Assembly: GCF_000972865.1 (NCBI RefSeq) | Contig: NZ_CP011144.1 | Coordinates: forward strand, 3,097,118 to 3,161,117 | Origin: Pseudoxanthomonas suwonensis | GTDB taxonomy: Bacteria > Pseudomonadota > Gammaproteobacteria > Xanthomonadales > Xanthomonadaceae | Direction: 5' to 3' | DNA: 64,000 nt | In this document: positions 35,290 to 46,923 of the stretch, piece after piece | How the letters are laid out: each line of letters opens with the position of its first letter | Position numbering within the stretch: position 1 is the first letter of the stretch | Program-made: the position numbers and the translations under genes | Notes under the pieces: generated by a model | What the model was told of the DNA's origin: nothing | What the model saw: only the letters and a program-made list of their open reading frames with translations | Database searches by the model: none

Positions 35290-35991
35290 ATGAAGTTGCG
35301 TCCGATCGCTGTCGCCATTGCGGCCCTGGCCCTGGCCGGCAGTGCCTTCGCCCAGGACACCACGTCCGAGAAGGGCAAGCTGAGCTACTACTTCGGCTAC
35401 GACTACGGCAACAACCTGGCCGAGCTGGCCGAGCGCGGCGAGCCGATCGACGTGAATTCGGTGGTCAAGGGCGTGCAGGATGCCCTGGGCAAGAAGCAGC
35501 CGGCGATCACCGCCGAGCAGCTGCAGCCGGCGCTCGAGGCCTTCCAGAAGCGCGAGCAGGCCCGCGCCCAGCAGGCCAAGGCGCAGTACGACAAGGCCGC
35601 CGCCGACAACAAGACCCAGTCCGACCAGTTCCTGGCCCAGAACCGGGCCAAGGCCGGCGTGCAGACCCTGCCCAGCGGCGTGCAGTACCGCATCCTCGAG
35701 GTCGGCAACGGCGCCAAGCCGACCCAGGCCAGCAACGTGCAGCTGGAAGTGGCCGGTCCGTTCCCGTTCGGCCAGCGTCCGGAGCAGGCGCGCCCGGCGC
35801 AGCAGATCCCGAGCATCAAGGTCAGCGACGTGGAGATGGCCGCCATGCGCGAGGTCCTGGTGCAGATGCCGGCCGGTTCCAAGTGGGAAGTGGCGCTGCC
35901 GCCGGACAAGGCCTACGGCGCCGATCCGCGCACGCCGTTCCCGCCGAACGTGGCGGTGGTGTTCGAGATCAAGCTGGTCGCGGTCAAGTAA
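35290..35991 (+). CDS. FKBP-type (FkpA/Mip-like) periplasmic protein, degenerate catalytic domain
   Basis: A 233-residue protein. A signal peptide (cut after SAFA, residue 21) is followed by the FKBP N-terminal dimerisation domain (KGKLSYYFGYDYGNNLAELA, ALEAFQKREQARAQQAKAQY). A C-terminal FKBP-like domain follows (LPSGVQYRILEVGNGAKPTQ, then MPAGSKWEVALPPDKAYGAD and FPPNVAVVFEIKLVAVK). The central strand block of active FKBPs, V-x-Y-x-G-x-L-x-D-G-x-x-F-D, is missing and replaced by VQLEVAGPFPFGQRPEQARP. It is therefore probably a chaperone without normal prolyl-isomerase activity. Confidence 0.85.
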   Translation: MKLRPIAVAIAALALAGSAFAQDTTSEKGKLSYYFGYDYGNNLAELAERGEPIDVNSVVKGVQDALGKKQPAITAEQLQPALEAFQKREQARAQQAKAQYDKAAADNKTQSDQFLAQNRAKAGVQTLPSGVQYRILEVGNGAKPTQASNVQLEVAGPFPFGQRPEQARPAQQIPSIKVSDVEMAAMREVLVQMPAGSKWEVALPPDKAYGADPRTPFPPNVAVVFEIKLVAVK

Positions 35992-36014
35992 GTCCGCATC
36001 CAGTCATTCCCTTC

Positions 36015-36046
36015 TGCGCCGGCTGATGCCGGCGCAGTCGTTTCTG
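36015..36046 (+). terminator. Terminator-like hairpin after the FKBP gene
   Basis: TGCGCCGGC-TGAT-GCCGGCGCA is a perfect 9-bp stem with a 4-nt loop, 24 bp after the stop, followed by GTCGTTTCTG. The T run is poor, so termination may be partial. Confidence 0.6.
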
Positions 36047-36091
36047 CGGGGCGCGAACCGCGCTACGCTTGCTCCGGATGTCCGCCCGCCC

Positions 36092-36919
36092 GTGCTGTCG
36101 CTCTTCTTCCCGCCTGCCAGCGCCACCTCTTCGCCGTCGAGCCCGTGCATCCGGGTGTGCCGGATCGATGCCGACGGCCTGTGCCGCGGCTGCCTGCGCA
36201 CCGGCGACGAGATCGCGCGGTGGTCGCGGCTGGACGAAGGCGAGCGGCGGCGCCTGATGGAGACCGTATTGGCCGACCGCGCGCGCGAACGTTTCCGTTT
36301 CCTCGAGCAGCTGCGTGAGCACGACCGGGTCAGCGGCGTGCTGCATCCGCTGCGCGATCCGCCCGGCGGCGATGGCTGGAACCGTTCCGAGCTTGACGAC
36401 CTGTTGCCGCGCGAGGCGTCGCTGGCCGAGGCCGCGGTGCTGGTCGGCCTGGTGCCGCGCGATGCGGGCACCCAGGTGCTGCTGACCCGCCGCACCGACG
36501 CGCTGCGCCACCACGGCGGCCAGGTCAGCTTCCCCGGCGGGCGGGTCGAGCGCGACGATGCCGGCGTGCTCGGCGCGGCGTTGCGCGAGAGCCAGGAGGA
36601 GATCGCGTTGGCCGCCGCGCAGGTCGCGCCGCTGGGCTACCTCGATCCGTTCCTGACCATCAGCGGCTTCCGGGTCACGCCGGTGGTCGCGGCGATCGAC
36701 CCGGACTACGTGCCGCGGCCGCATCCTGACGAGGTGGCCGAGGTGTTCGAGGTGCCGTTCGACTTCCTGATGTCGGCCGGGCACCTGCACCAGGTCGAGA
36801 TGGAGTTCCGCGGCCGCCGCCGCAGCGTGCTCGAATACGACTGGCCTGGCCAGCGCATCTGGGGCGCGACCGCGGCGATTCTGTACAACCTGCGGCGAAG
36901 GCTGGAGGAGGGCGCATGA
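36092..36919 (+). CDS. DUF1289 domain fused to a NUDIX CoA pyrophosphatase
   Basis: About 275 residues. The N-terminal 70 hold a DUF1289 zinc module: SPCIRVCRIDADGLCRGCLR has the four cysteines, then TGDEIARWSRLDEGERRRLM. The rest is a CoA-type NUDIX hydrolase: VLLTRRTDALRHHGGQVSFP, then GGRVERDDAGVLGAALRESQ and EEIAL, the NUDIX box with the UPF0035 prefix that marks CoA pyrophosphatases (CoA to phosphopantetheine and 3',5'-ADP). One frame covers both domains. The start is uncertain: GTG 36092 is chosen because it lies after the terminator hairpin; ATG 36026 lies inside that hairpin. It overlaps the sulfurtransferase gene by 4 bp. Confidence 0.82.
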   Translation: MLSLFFPPASATSSPSSPCIRVCRIDADGLCRGCLRTGDEIARWSRLDEGERRRLMETVLADRARERFRFLEQLREHDRVSGVLHPLRDPPGGDGWNRSELDDLLPREASLAEAAVLVGLVPRDAGTQVLLTRRTDALRHHGGQVSFPGGRVERDDAGVLGAALRESQEEIALAAAQVAPLGYLDPFLTISGFRVTPVVAAIDPDYVPRPHPDEVAEVFEVPFDFLMSAGHLHQVEMEFRGRRRSVLEYDWPGQRIWGATAAILYNLRRRLEEGA

Positions 36920-37782
36920 GCATCGGCCACCTGGACACGCTGGTGTCCGTCGACACGCTGGCCGCGGCGCTGGGCGATCCGTCGCTGCGCCTGGTCGATG
37001 CGCGCGCGGTGCTCACCGATCCGGCCGCCGGCCGCGCGGCATGGGTGGCGTCGCACCTGCCCGGCGCGGTGCACGCCGACCTGGACCGCGACCTGTCCGA
37101 GCATGCGCTGGCCGGGCAGGGCCGGCATCCGCTGCCGTCCGCGGACGCATTCGCGCGCCGCCTGGGCGAGTGGGGCATCGGCCCGCAGCACGCGGTGGTG
37201 GTCTACGACGCCGGCGACGGCAGCATGGCCGCCGCGCGTTTCTGGTGGCTGCTGAAGCTGCTCGGGCATCGCCGCGTGGCGGTGCTCGACGGCGGCCTGG
37301 CCGCCTGGCGCGCGGCCGGCCTGGCAGAAACCGCGGCGGCGGACGCGCCAGCGCCGCTGTCGTCGTACCCGGCGACCGGCTTCGACCGCGCGCGCATCGC
37401 CGACGCCGGCGACCTGCTGTCGCGGTTGGGCGAGGCGCCGGGCTGGCTGCTGGATGCCCGCGGCGGCGAGCGCTTCCGCGGCGAGGTCGAGCCGATCGAC
37501 CCGGTGGCCGGGCATGTGCCCGGCGCGCTCAACCGCCCGTTCGCACAGAACCTGCGCGACGGCCGCTTCCGTCCGGCTGCGGAGCTGCGCGCCGAACTGG
37601 AGCCGCTGCTGCACGGCCGCGCGCCGTCGGACACGGTGCTGATGTGCGGCTCCGGCGTCACCGCCTGCCACCTGCTGCTGGCGATGGAGCACGCCGGCCT
37701 GCCGGGCGCGCGGGTCTACGCCGGTTCGTGGAGCGGCTGGATCGCCGATCCGTCGCGGCCGGTGGCCACGGGCGCGGCCTAG
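36916..37782 (+). CDS. sseA: Sulfurtransferase (3-mercaptopyruvate type)
   Basis: A 288-residue tandem-rhodanese protein. The first domain (VSVDTLAAALGDPSLRLVDA, AVVVYDAGDGSMAAARFWW) lacks the cysteine. The second carries the active-site loop CGSGVTACH near residue 243, and the CGSGVTA form is typical of mercaptopyruvate sulfurtransferases rather than thiosulfate ones. It would transfer sulfur to cyanide or thiols in the cytoplasm. Its ATG overlaps the NUDIX stop by 4 bp. Confidence 0.9.
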   Translation: MSIGHLDTLVSVDTLAAALGDPSLRLVDARAVLTDPAAGRAAWVASHLPGAVHADLDRDLSEHALAGQGRHPLPSADAFARRLGEWGIGPQHAVVVYDAGDGSMAAARFWWLLKLLGHRRVAVLDGGLAAWRAAGLAETAAADAPAPLSSYPATGFDRARIADAGDLLSRLGEAPGWLLDARGGERFRGEVEPIDPVAGHVPGALNRPFAQNLRDGRFRPAAELRAELEPLLHGRAPSDTVLMCGSGVTACHLLLAMEHAGLPGARVYAGSWSGWIADPSRPVATGAA

Positions 37783-37806
37783 GCGGAGCCGTCCGCCGCC
37801 GCGGGA

Positions 37807-38274
37807 TCAGCGGTAGTAGCCCTGCCGCAGGTTGATCCCGTGCTCGAGCCAGGCCTTCATCGCGCACAGCATGCCGGTCCAGCCTTCGCAGTTGCCGTAG
37901 GAAGCCTTCAACCCCGCGTCGGTCTGCGACCAGCCGTGTTCGGAGATGCGCACCAGCGTGCGCCCGTCTTCCAGCGGTTCGAAGTCCATGACCACCGTGG
38001 TCCTGCGCTCGCCCTGCGCGTCCGGCTCGACCGAGCCGTCGGCCGCGTCCCAGCGCAGGACGATGCGCCGGTCCTGTTCCACCTCGGTCACGTGGACCGG
38101 GAAGGCGCCGGGGAAGTCGTGGAAATCCCAGGTCACGACAGTGCCTGGCTGCAGGCGCCCGCGTGCGCCGCCGGTGGTGAAGTACTGCGACAGCCGGTCG
38201 GGGTCGACCACGGCTTCGAACACTTCTTCGACTGGCCTGGCGATCCGGCCGCTGATGGTGAATTCCGGTTGCAT
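37807..38274 (-). CDS. SRPBCC / AHSA1-like domain protein
   Basis: A 155-residue START-like fold protein. It begins MQPEFTISGRIARPVEEVFE and contains AVVDPDRLSQYFTTGGARG, VTWDFHDFPG and HGWSQTDAGLKASYGNCEGW, the standard order for the Aha1-C-terminal-like SRPBCC family. The pocket binds a hydrophobic ligand, identity unknown. It converges with the sulfurtransferase gene (24 bp between stops). The enoyl-CoA hydratase-like gene lies 34 bp upstream on the same strand, so the two may be cotranscribed. Confidence 0.85.
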   Translation of the reverse strand: MQPEFTISGRIARPVEEVFEAVVDPDRLSQYFTTGGARGRLQPGTVVTWDFHDFPGAFPVHVTEVEQDRRIVLRWDAADGSVEPDAQGERRTTVVMDFEPLEDGRTLVRISEHGWSQTDAGLKASYGNCEGWTGMLCAMKAWLEHGINLRQGYYR

Positions 38275-38308
38275 GTGCGTGCTCCCGTTGTGCCGGCCGC
38301 GACGCGGC

Positions 38309-39085
38309 CTACTTGCCCAGCCGCGCCAGCAGCGCGCGCAGGCCGGCCTGGGTGTCGGGCTCGTACCAGCCCTCGACGAAGCGGTCCAGGTGCAGGCGGT
38401 CCGGGTCCAGCGCCTGGACCAGGTCGGCGCGGGCCAGCGCGCGGGTCTGCAGCATCGGCGCGCGCGGCAGGCGCAGCAGGTTCTCCAGCCAGGCGACCGC
38501 GCGCGGCAGCACGTGGTCGGCCTCGGCCAGTTCGTCGACCAGGCCGATCTTCAGCGCTTCCTCCGCGGGCACCATGTGGCCGGCGACCAGCAGCCGCTCG
38601 GCGCGGTGCTGGCCGATCACGCGCCGCATCAGCTGTTGCGCGCCGTCGGGCACGGCCAGGCCGACCTGGGTCTCGTTCATGCCGATCGCGAAGGGCTTGG
38701 CCGGATCCGGCGAACGCGCCATCACCCGGTAGTCGCAGCACAGCGACAGCACGCAGCCGCCGGCCGGGGCGTGCCCGGTGATCGCGGCGACCACCGGGAT
38801 GCGCAGTTCCGCCAGCGCCCGCGCGGCGCCGAAGAACGCGCCCCAGGCCGCGCGCAGCGCGTGCCGGTCCTCGCCCAGCGCCATCAGGTGCGGCACGTCC
38901 AGCCCGGCGGAAAAGATGCCGGGCGCGCCGGACAGCACCACCGCATCGGCATCGCCGGCCACCGCGTGGTCGAGCGCGGCGATCAGCGCACGGCACAGCG
39001 CCGGGTCGAGCGCGTTGACCGGCGGCCGCGCCAGGCGCAGCTCGCGGATGCGGCCGTGGTCGAAGGTCTGCACGTGCGCAGTCAT
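38309..39085 (-). CDS. Enoyl-CoA hydratase/isomerase family protein (divergent)
   Basis: A 258-residue crotonase-fold protein. GAPGIFSAGLDVPHLMALG and TGHAPAGGCVLSLCCDYRVM form the oxyanion hole. The position that is Glu in hydratases reads FAIGMNETQVGLAVPDGAQQ, where the arrangement is closer to isomerase-like members. It differs clearly from the enzyme at 34337-35119, so the two are not recent duplicates. Substrate unknown. Confidence 0.88.
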   Translation of the reverse strand: MTAHVQTFDHGRIRELRLARPPVNALDPALCRALIAALDHAVAGDADAVVLSGAPGIFSAGLDVPHLMALGEDRHALRAAWGAFFGAARALAELRIPVVAAITGHAPAGGCVLSLCCDYRVMARSPDPAKPFAIGMNETQVGLAVPDGAQQLMRRVIGQHRAERLLVAGHMVPAEEALKIGLVDELAEADHVLPRAVAWLENLLRLPRAPMLQTRALARADLVQALDPDRLHLDRFVEGWYEPDTQAGLRALLARLGK

Positions 39086-39129
39086 GGTTGGTCCAGTCCC
39101 GGCGGAAGCGTGGCCGCTATCATAGGCGC

Positions 39130-39597
39130 ATGCACATGCGACCGATCCTTCTCGCCCTCCCGTTGCTGCTGGCCGCGGACATCGCCCCGGCGGCCGGGCC
39201 CGCCATCGACTCGCTGGGTTGCCTGGCGATGCAGGACGGCTGGATCCGCCAGCCGCCCGCGCCGCGGCCGATGCTGGCCGGCTTCGGCCGCATCGCCAAC
39301 GGCTGTGCCGGCGAACAGGTCGTAGTGGGCGCGCGCAGTCCGCGCTTCGGTGAGGTGTCGCTGCACGAGACGCGCATGGTCGACGGCGTCAGCCGCATGC
39401 GTGAGGTCGAGCGTCTGCCGGTCGCCGCCGGCGGCGAGGCGCTGCTGCGGCCCAGCGGGTTGCACCTGATGCTGATGCGTCCCGACCGCGCGCCGGCCGA
39501 GGGCGAGCGCGTGCCGCTGGTGCTGGTGCTGGCCGACGGCACCGAAGTGCCGGTCGAACTGGTGGTTGCCAAGGAGCCGCCCGGCCACGGTCGCTAG
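39130..39597 (+). CDS. PCuAC-type periplasmic copper chaperone
   Basis: A 155-residue secreted protein (signal peptide to about residue 22, AAG). The copper motif H-x10-M-x21-H-x-M is met exactly by His79, Met90, His112 and Met114. These proteins hand copper to the CuA site of cytochrome c oxidase or buffer periplasmic copper. The two cysteines (Cys31, Cys59) could form a disulfide. ATG 39130 or 39136 could be the start. Confidence 0.9.
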   Translation: MHMRPILLALPLLLAADIAPAAGPAIDSLGCLAMQDGWIRQPPAPRPMLAGFGRIANGCAGEQVVVGARSPRFGEVSLHETRMVDGVSRMREVERLPVAAGGEALLRPSGLHLMLMRPDRAPAEGERVPLVLVLADGTEVPVELVVAKEPPGHGR

Positions 39598-39701
39598 GCG
39601 GAGCGCATCGTGCGCCGGCGTGCATTGATCAGGCGCAATGCCATCGCCGGCGTTTGCGGGTTAAGGTTGGGGCGTCCCGACGACGTCAGGAGCCCCTGCC
39701 C

Positions 39702-42449
39702 ATGTCCGTCGACCCGTCGACGCCGCAGCCGCCCGCGGCGTGGCACGCGCTCGATGCCGACGAAGTCCTGCGCCGGCTGCATGCCGGCAGCGGCGGACTG
39801 TCCGACGAGGAGGCGGCCGACCGGCTCGTCATCCATGGCCGCAACGTGTTGCCGGCGCCGCCGACGCGCTCGCCGCTGCGCCGGTTCCTGGAGCAGTTCA
39901 ACAACGCCCTGATCCTGTTCCTGCTCTCGGCGGCGGTGCTCGCCGGCCTGCTCGGGCACAGGATCGACGCGGCGGTGATCGTGGCGGTGGTGCTGGTCAA
40001 CGCGGTGGTCGGCTTCGTCCAGGAGGGACGCGCCGAGCAGGCGCTGGCCGCGCTGCAGGCGATGCTGGCTCCGACCGCGCGCGTGCTGCGCGACGGCGTG
40101 CGCCGCGAGATCGACGTCGCCGGGCTGGTGCCCGGCGACACCGTGCTGCTGGAGGCCGGCGACCGGGTCCCGGCGGACGTGCGCCTGCTGCACGCGCGCG
40201 GGCTGCTGGTGGACGAGGCCGCGCTCACCGGCGAGTCGGTCGCGGCGGAAAAGACCGAAGTGCCGGTGGCGGAGGACGCGTCGCTCGGCGACCGCACCGG
40301 CATGGCCTATTCGGGCACGCTGGTCGCCGCCGGCCAGGGCCGCGGCGTGGTCGTGGCCACCGCCAGCGCCACCGAGATCGGCCGGATCAATACCCTGATC
40401 GGTTCGGTCGACGTGCTGGCCACGCCGTTGCTGCGCCAGATCAACCGCTTCGGGCGTCGCTTCACCGCGGTGGCGATCGCCGCCGCGGCGCTGCTGTTCG
40501 TGTTCGCGGTGTTCGCGCGGGATTACGCCTGGCTGGATGCGCTGATGGTGGTGGTGGCGCTGGCGGTGGGCGTGGTCCCCGAGGGCCTGCCGGCGGTGAT
40601 CACCATCACCCTGGCGATCGGCGTGCGGCGGATGGCGACGCGCCACGCCATCGTGCGCCGGCTGCCGGCAGTGGAGACGCTGGGCGCGACCTCGGTGATC
40701 TGCTCGGACAAGACCGGCACCCTGACCCGCAACGAGATGACCGCGCGGCACCTGGTCACCGCCGGCGGCACCGCCGTGGCCAGCGGCGGCGGCTACTCGC
40801 CGGAAGGCGCGCTGGCGCTGGAGCGCGGCGGCGAGGCCGACGCGGGCATGCGCCGGCTGGTGCTGTGCGGCCTGCTGTGCAACGACGCCGAGCTGCGCCA
40901 GCGCGACGGCCACTGGCAGGTGGACGGCGACCCGATGGAGGGCGCGCTGCTGGCGCTGGCGCTGAAGGCCGGCTTCGAGCCGGACATGGCGCTGGCCGAC
41001 CGGCCGCGCCTGGACGCGATCCCGTTCGACGCCAGCTATCGCTACATGGCCACCCTGCACCGCGGGGCGGGCGAAACCGCCGAGCTCTACGTCAAGGGCG
41101 CGCCCGAACAGCTGCTGGCGCTGTCGACCCGGCAGCTCGACGGCGACGGCGAGCCGCAACCGTTGCGCGCGGCGTTCTGGGAGTCGGCGATCGCCGAAGC
41201 GGCATCGCGCGGCGAGCGCGTGCTGGGCTTCGCGATGCGCACCCTGGAGCACGCGCCGGAGCGGCTGGAGCAGGAGCAGGTCGCCGGGCTGCTGTTCCTG
41301 GGCGTGGTCGGGTTCATCGACCCGCCGCGCGCGGAGGCGATGGCCGCGGTGGCCGACTGCCGCAGCGCCGGCATCGCGGTGAAGATGATCACCGGCGACC
41401 ACGCCGCCACTGCCGCGGCGATCGCCCGCCAGCTGGGCCTGGCCGAGGCGCCGGTGGTGGTGGAAGGGCGGTCGCTGGACGGCGTCGCCGACGCCGAGTT
41501 GCCGGCGCTGGCCGCCGGGGCGGACGTGTTCGCCCGCGCCAGCCCCGAGCACAAGCTGCGCGTGGTGCGCGCGCTGCAGTCGCGCGGCGCGGTGGTGGCG
41601 ATGACCGGCGACGGGGTCAACGACGCGCCCTCGCTCAAGCAGGCCGACGTCGGCATCGCGATGGGCCGCAAGGGCACCGAGGCGGCCAAGGAGGCCGCGG
41701 AGATGGTGCTGTCGGACGACAACTTCGCCTCGATCGTGGCCGCGGTGCACGAGGGGCGCACCGTCTACGACAACATCCGCAAGGTGGTCGCCTGGACCCT
41801 GCCGACCAACGGCGGCGAGATACTGGCGATCGTGATCGCGCTGCTGCTCGGCATGACCCTGCCGATGACGCCGGCGCAGATCCTGTGGATCAACATGGTC
41901 CTGACCGTCACCCTGGGCCTGGTGCTGGCGTTCGAGCCGGCCGAGCCGGGGGTGATGCGGCGGCCGCCGCGGCCGTCGTCCGCGGCGCTGGTGTCGCCGT
42001 TCATGCTCTGGCGCATCGTGCTGGTGTCGCTGCTGTTCACCGCCGGCGCGCTCGGTGTCTTCATCTGGGCGATCGGCCGCGGCCTGGACGTGCCGACCGC
42101 GCGCACCCTGGTGGTGAACACGCTGTGCGTGATGGAGATCTTCTACCTGTTCAACGTGCGCTACCTGCACATGACCTCGTTCACCTGGCGAGGCGCGCGC
42201 GGCACGCCGGCGGTGCTGTGGGCGATCGCTGGCGTGGTGGTGGCGCAGCTGGCGTTCACCTATGCGCCGTTCATGCAACGGCTGTTCGACAGCCGGCCGG
42301 TCGCGTTGCTGGATGGCGTCGTGGTGGTCCTCATCGGCGTGGTATTGATGGTGGTGCTGGAGTTGGAGAAGGCCCTGCTGCGGCGCTTGGGCTGGTTCGA
42401 GGAACTGGCCCTCGGCGGCGCGCGGGCATACGAGGGAACACGGGCATGA
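39702..42449 (+). CDS. Cation-transporting P-type ATPase (P2-like)
   Basis: A 915-residue inner-membrane pump. The actuator loop contains VDEAALTGESVAAEK. Membrane helix 4 has VVPEGLPA (PEGLP of P2A/P2B ion pumps). The phosphorylated Asp is in CSDKTGTLTRNEM, about residue 336; the nucleotide domain has YVKGAPEQLL and the hinge TGDGVNDAPSLKQADVGIAM. The ion is probably Ca2+, or Na+/K+-like, rather than a heavy metal: no CPC motif or N-terminal metal-binding domain is seen. Its TGA overlaps the stress-protein ATG, so the two proteins are made together. Confidence 0.92.
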   Translation: MSVDPSTPQPPAAWHALDADEVLRRLHAGSGGLSDEEAADRLVIHGRNVLPAPPTRSPLRRFLEQFNNALILFLLSAAVLAGLLGHRIDAAVIVAVVLVNAVVGFVQEGRAEQALAALQAMLAPTARVLRDGVRREIDVAGLVPGDTVLLEAGDRVPADVRLLHARGLLVDEAALTGESVAAEKTEVPVAEDASLGDRTGMAYSGTLVAAGQGRGVVVATASATEIGRINTLIGSVDVLATPLLRQINRFGRRFTAVAIAAAALLFVFAVFARDYAWLDALMVVVALAVGVVPEGLPAVITITLAIGVRRMATRHAIVRRLPAVETLGATSVICSDKTGTLTRNEMTARHLVTAGGTAVASGGGYSPEGALALERGGEADAGMRRLVLCGLLCNDAELRQRDGHWQVDGDPMEGALLALALKAGFEPDMALADRPRLDAIPFDASYRYMATLHRGAGETAELYVKGAPEQLLALSTRQLDGDGEPQPLRAAFWESAIAEAASRGERVLGFAMRTLEHAPERLEQEQVAGLLFLGVVGFIDPPRAEAMAAVADCRSAGIAVKMITGDHAATAAAIARQLGLAEAPVVVEGRSLDGVADAELPALAAGADVFARASPEHKLRVVRALQSRGAVVAMTGDGVNDAPSLKQADVGIAMGRKGTEAAKEAAEMVLSDDNFASIVAAVHEGRTVYDNIRKVVAWTLPTNGGEILAIVIALLLGMTLPMTPAQILWINMVLTVTLGLVLAFEPAEPGVMRRPPRPSSAALVSPFMLWRIVLVSLLFTAGALGVFIWAIGRGLDVPTARTLVVNTLCVMEIFYLFNVRYLHMTSFTWRGARGTPAVLWAIAGVVVAQLAFTYAPFMQRLFDSRPVALLDGVVVVLIGVVLMVVLELEKALLRRLGWFEELALGGARAYEGTRA

Positions 42450-43351
42450 ACGGACCGGACTGGAACAGCGCGGCACCGGACAGCATCCTGCTGGCGACCG
42501 ACCTGGGTGCGCGCAGCGACCGCGCGCTGGACCGCGCGGTGCAGCTCGCGCGGCAGTGGAACGCGCGGCTGGTGGTGGCCACGGTGGTGGACGAACACGC
42601 GATGGAAGCGCGGGCGATGACCCTGCGCGATCCTCCGGGCTGGTATCGCGAGGAGGATCCCGCGGACCTGGCGCAAAAGCAGCTGCTCGAGGACCTGTCG
42701 GCGCGCGACCTGCGGGTGAAAGTGCGGGTGAAGCGCGGTGACGTGGTCGAGAGCCTGCTGGCGGTGGCGCACGAGGAGGGCTGCGGCCTGGTCGTCACCG
42801 GCGTGGCGCGCTACGAGGCCCTGGGCCGCATGGTGCTCGGCTCGACCGTGGACCGGCTGGCGCGGCGGTCCACGGTGCCGGTGCTGGCGGTGCGGCGGCG
42901 CGTGCACGCGCCGTACCGGCGCATGGTGGTGGCCAGCGACTGGTCCGGCTCTGCGCGCTACGCACTGCAGGCCGCGGCGGGGCTGTTCCCGGAGGCCGCG
43001 GTGAGCGTGCTGCACGGTTACGAGGTGCCGATGGCCGGGCTGCTCGACACCGCGCGCGACGAGACCGTGGCGCGCCTGGGCGAGCAGGCGCTGGCCGAGG
43101 GGCGCGCGTTCGTGGAGGATGCGCGGTTGCCCGGCGGTGCCGGCAGCGTCAGCCTGGTGGTGGAACGCGGCGATCCGGCGGTGCTGTTGCCGCTCTACGC
43201 CTGCCAGTTCCCGGTCGACCTGGCGGTGGTCGGTACCCATGGCCGCAGTGCGCTGTACGACATCGTCCTGGGCAGCGTGGCCCGGCGCCTGCTGGAGGCT
43301 GCGCCGGTGGATACGCTGGTGGTGCGCGATCCGCGGGCGGGTGCTGACTGA
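42446..43351 (+). CDS. Tandem universal stress protein
   Basis: A 301-residue cytoplasmic protein with two UspA domains. The first (SILLATDLGARSDRALDRAV, then VTGVARYEALGRMVLGSTVD) is followed by a second (RMVVASDWSGSARYALQAAA, then VVGTHGRSALYDIVLGSVAR). Both keep the G-x2-G-x9-G-(S/T) ATP-binding pattern (GRMVLGST; GRSALYDIVLGS), so ATP binding is plausible. The 4-bp ATGA overlap with the P-type ATPase suggests joint regulation of ion pumping under stress. Confidence 0.9.
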   Translation: MNGPDWNSAAPDSILLATDLGARSDRALDRAVQLARQWNARLVVATVVDEHAMEARAMTLRDPPGWYREEDPADLAQKQLLEDLSARDLRVKVRVKRGDVVESLLAVAHEEGCGLVVTGVARYEALGRMVLGSTVDRLARRSTVPVLAVRRRVHAPYRRMVVASDWSGSARYALQAAAGLFPEAAVSVLHGYEVPMAGLLDTARDETVARLGEQALAEGRAFVEDARLPGGAGSVSLVVERGDPAVLLPLYACQFPVDLAVVGTHGRSALYDIVLGSVARRLLEAAPVDTLVVRDPRAGAD

Positions 43352-43387
43352 GAGAGTTTGCCCGTGGCGCCGGGCCGCGGCTGCACG

Positions 43388-43575
43388 CCATGTCGGCGCA
43401 GGCGACGCACTCGTGGTTCCGACGCCGTGTCGCGGACTGAAGTCCGCTCCTGCAAGGAAGAGTCGGCGTGTCCTGCAGTTGTAGGAGCGGGCATGACCGC
43501 GACCCGACGCCGTCGGCGCAGGCGACTCCCTCGTGGTTTCGACGCCCGTGTCGCTGGCTGAACCCGGCTCCTACA
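43388..43575. repeat. REP half unit plus REP doublet
   Basis: A right-hand half (about 43388-43455, ending GGACTGAAGTCCGCTCCTGC) is followed by a full doublet at 43480-43575 with outer stems GCGGGCATGACCGC and GCTGGCTGAACCCGGC. The last bases, CTCCTACA, contain the reverse complement of the thioesterase stop codon TAG. Confidence 0.85.
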
Positions 43576-43989
43576 GGGAGGCGTTGCGGATGGGCTCGGG
43601 CAGGGGTGCGCTGCGGCCGGTCTGGGTGTCGATCCAGACCACGACCACGTTGCCGTCCGAGTACAGCACGCGCTCGTCCTGCTGGTCGACGATGCGGTGG
43701 CCGATGGTGACGCTGCTGTTGCCGAGCCGCTCGACGAACAGTTCGACCACGATGTCGTTCGGCCACACGATCGGCGCGCGGTAGTTGACGTTGGTCGCCG
43801 CGACCACCGGGGCGATGCGGTCGCTCATCGACACGCCGGGCACGCCCAGCAGCCAGCGCACGCGCGCCTCCTCCAGGTAGGACACGTACTTGGCGTTGTT
43901 GACGTGGCCCATCGCGTCCATGTCGCGCCAGCGCACGCTCATCGGGACGCGGGCCAGCTGTTTCGGGGCTGTCGCGGCCGGGGTCTCGC

Positions 43990-43993
<4 letters not shown>
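43571..43993 (-). CDS. Acyl-CoA thioesterase (4HBT hot-dog fold)
   Basis: A 140-residue hot-dog thioesterase of the YbgC/4-hydroxybenzoyl-CoA type. [20 protein letters not shown] carries the catalytic Asp and HVNN motif, followed by [10 protein letters not shown]. It hydrolyses an acyl-CoA of unknown chain. Its ATG overlaps the uvrA TGA by 4 bp. The stop codon is supplied by the REP element (CTG TAG GAG), as for nth and the mechanosensitive channel gene. Confidence 0.9.

Positions 43994-46923
<2,930 letters not shown>

Noticed and set aside
39594..42476. 960-codon minus-strand frame opposite the P-type ATPase
   Set aside because: Antisense to DKTGT and TGDGVND motifs; biased composition, no family.
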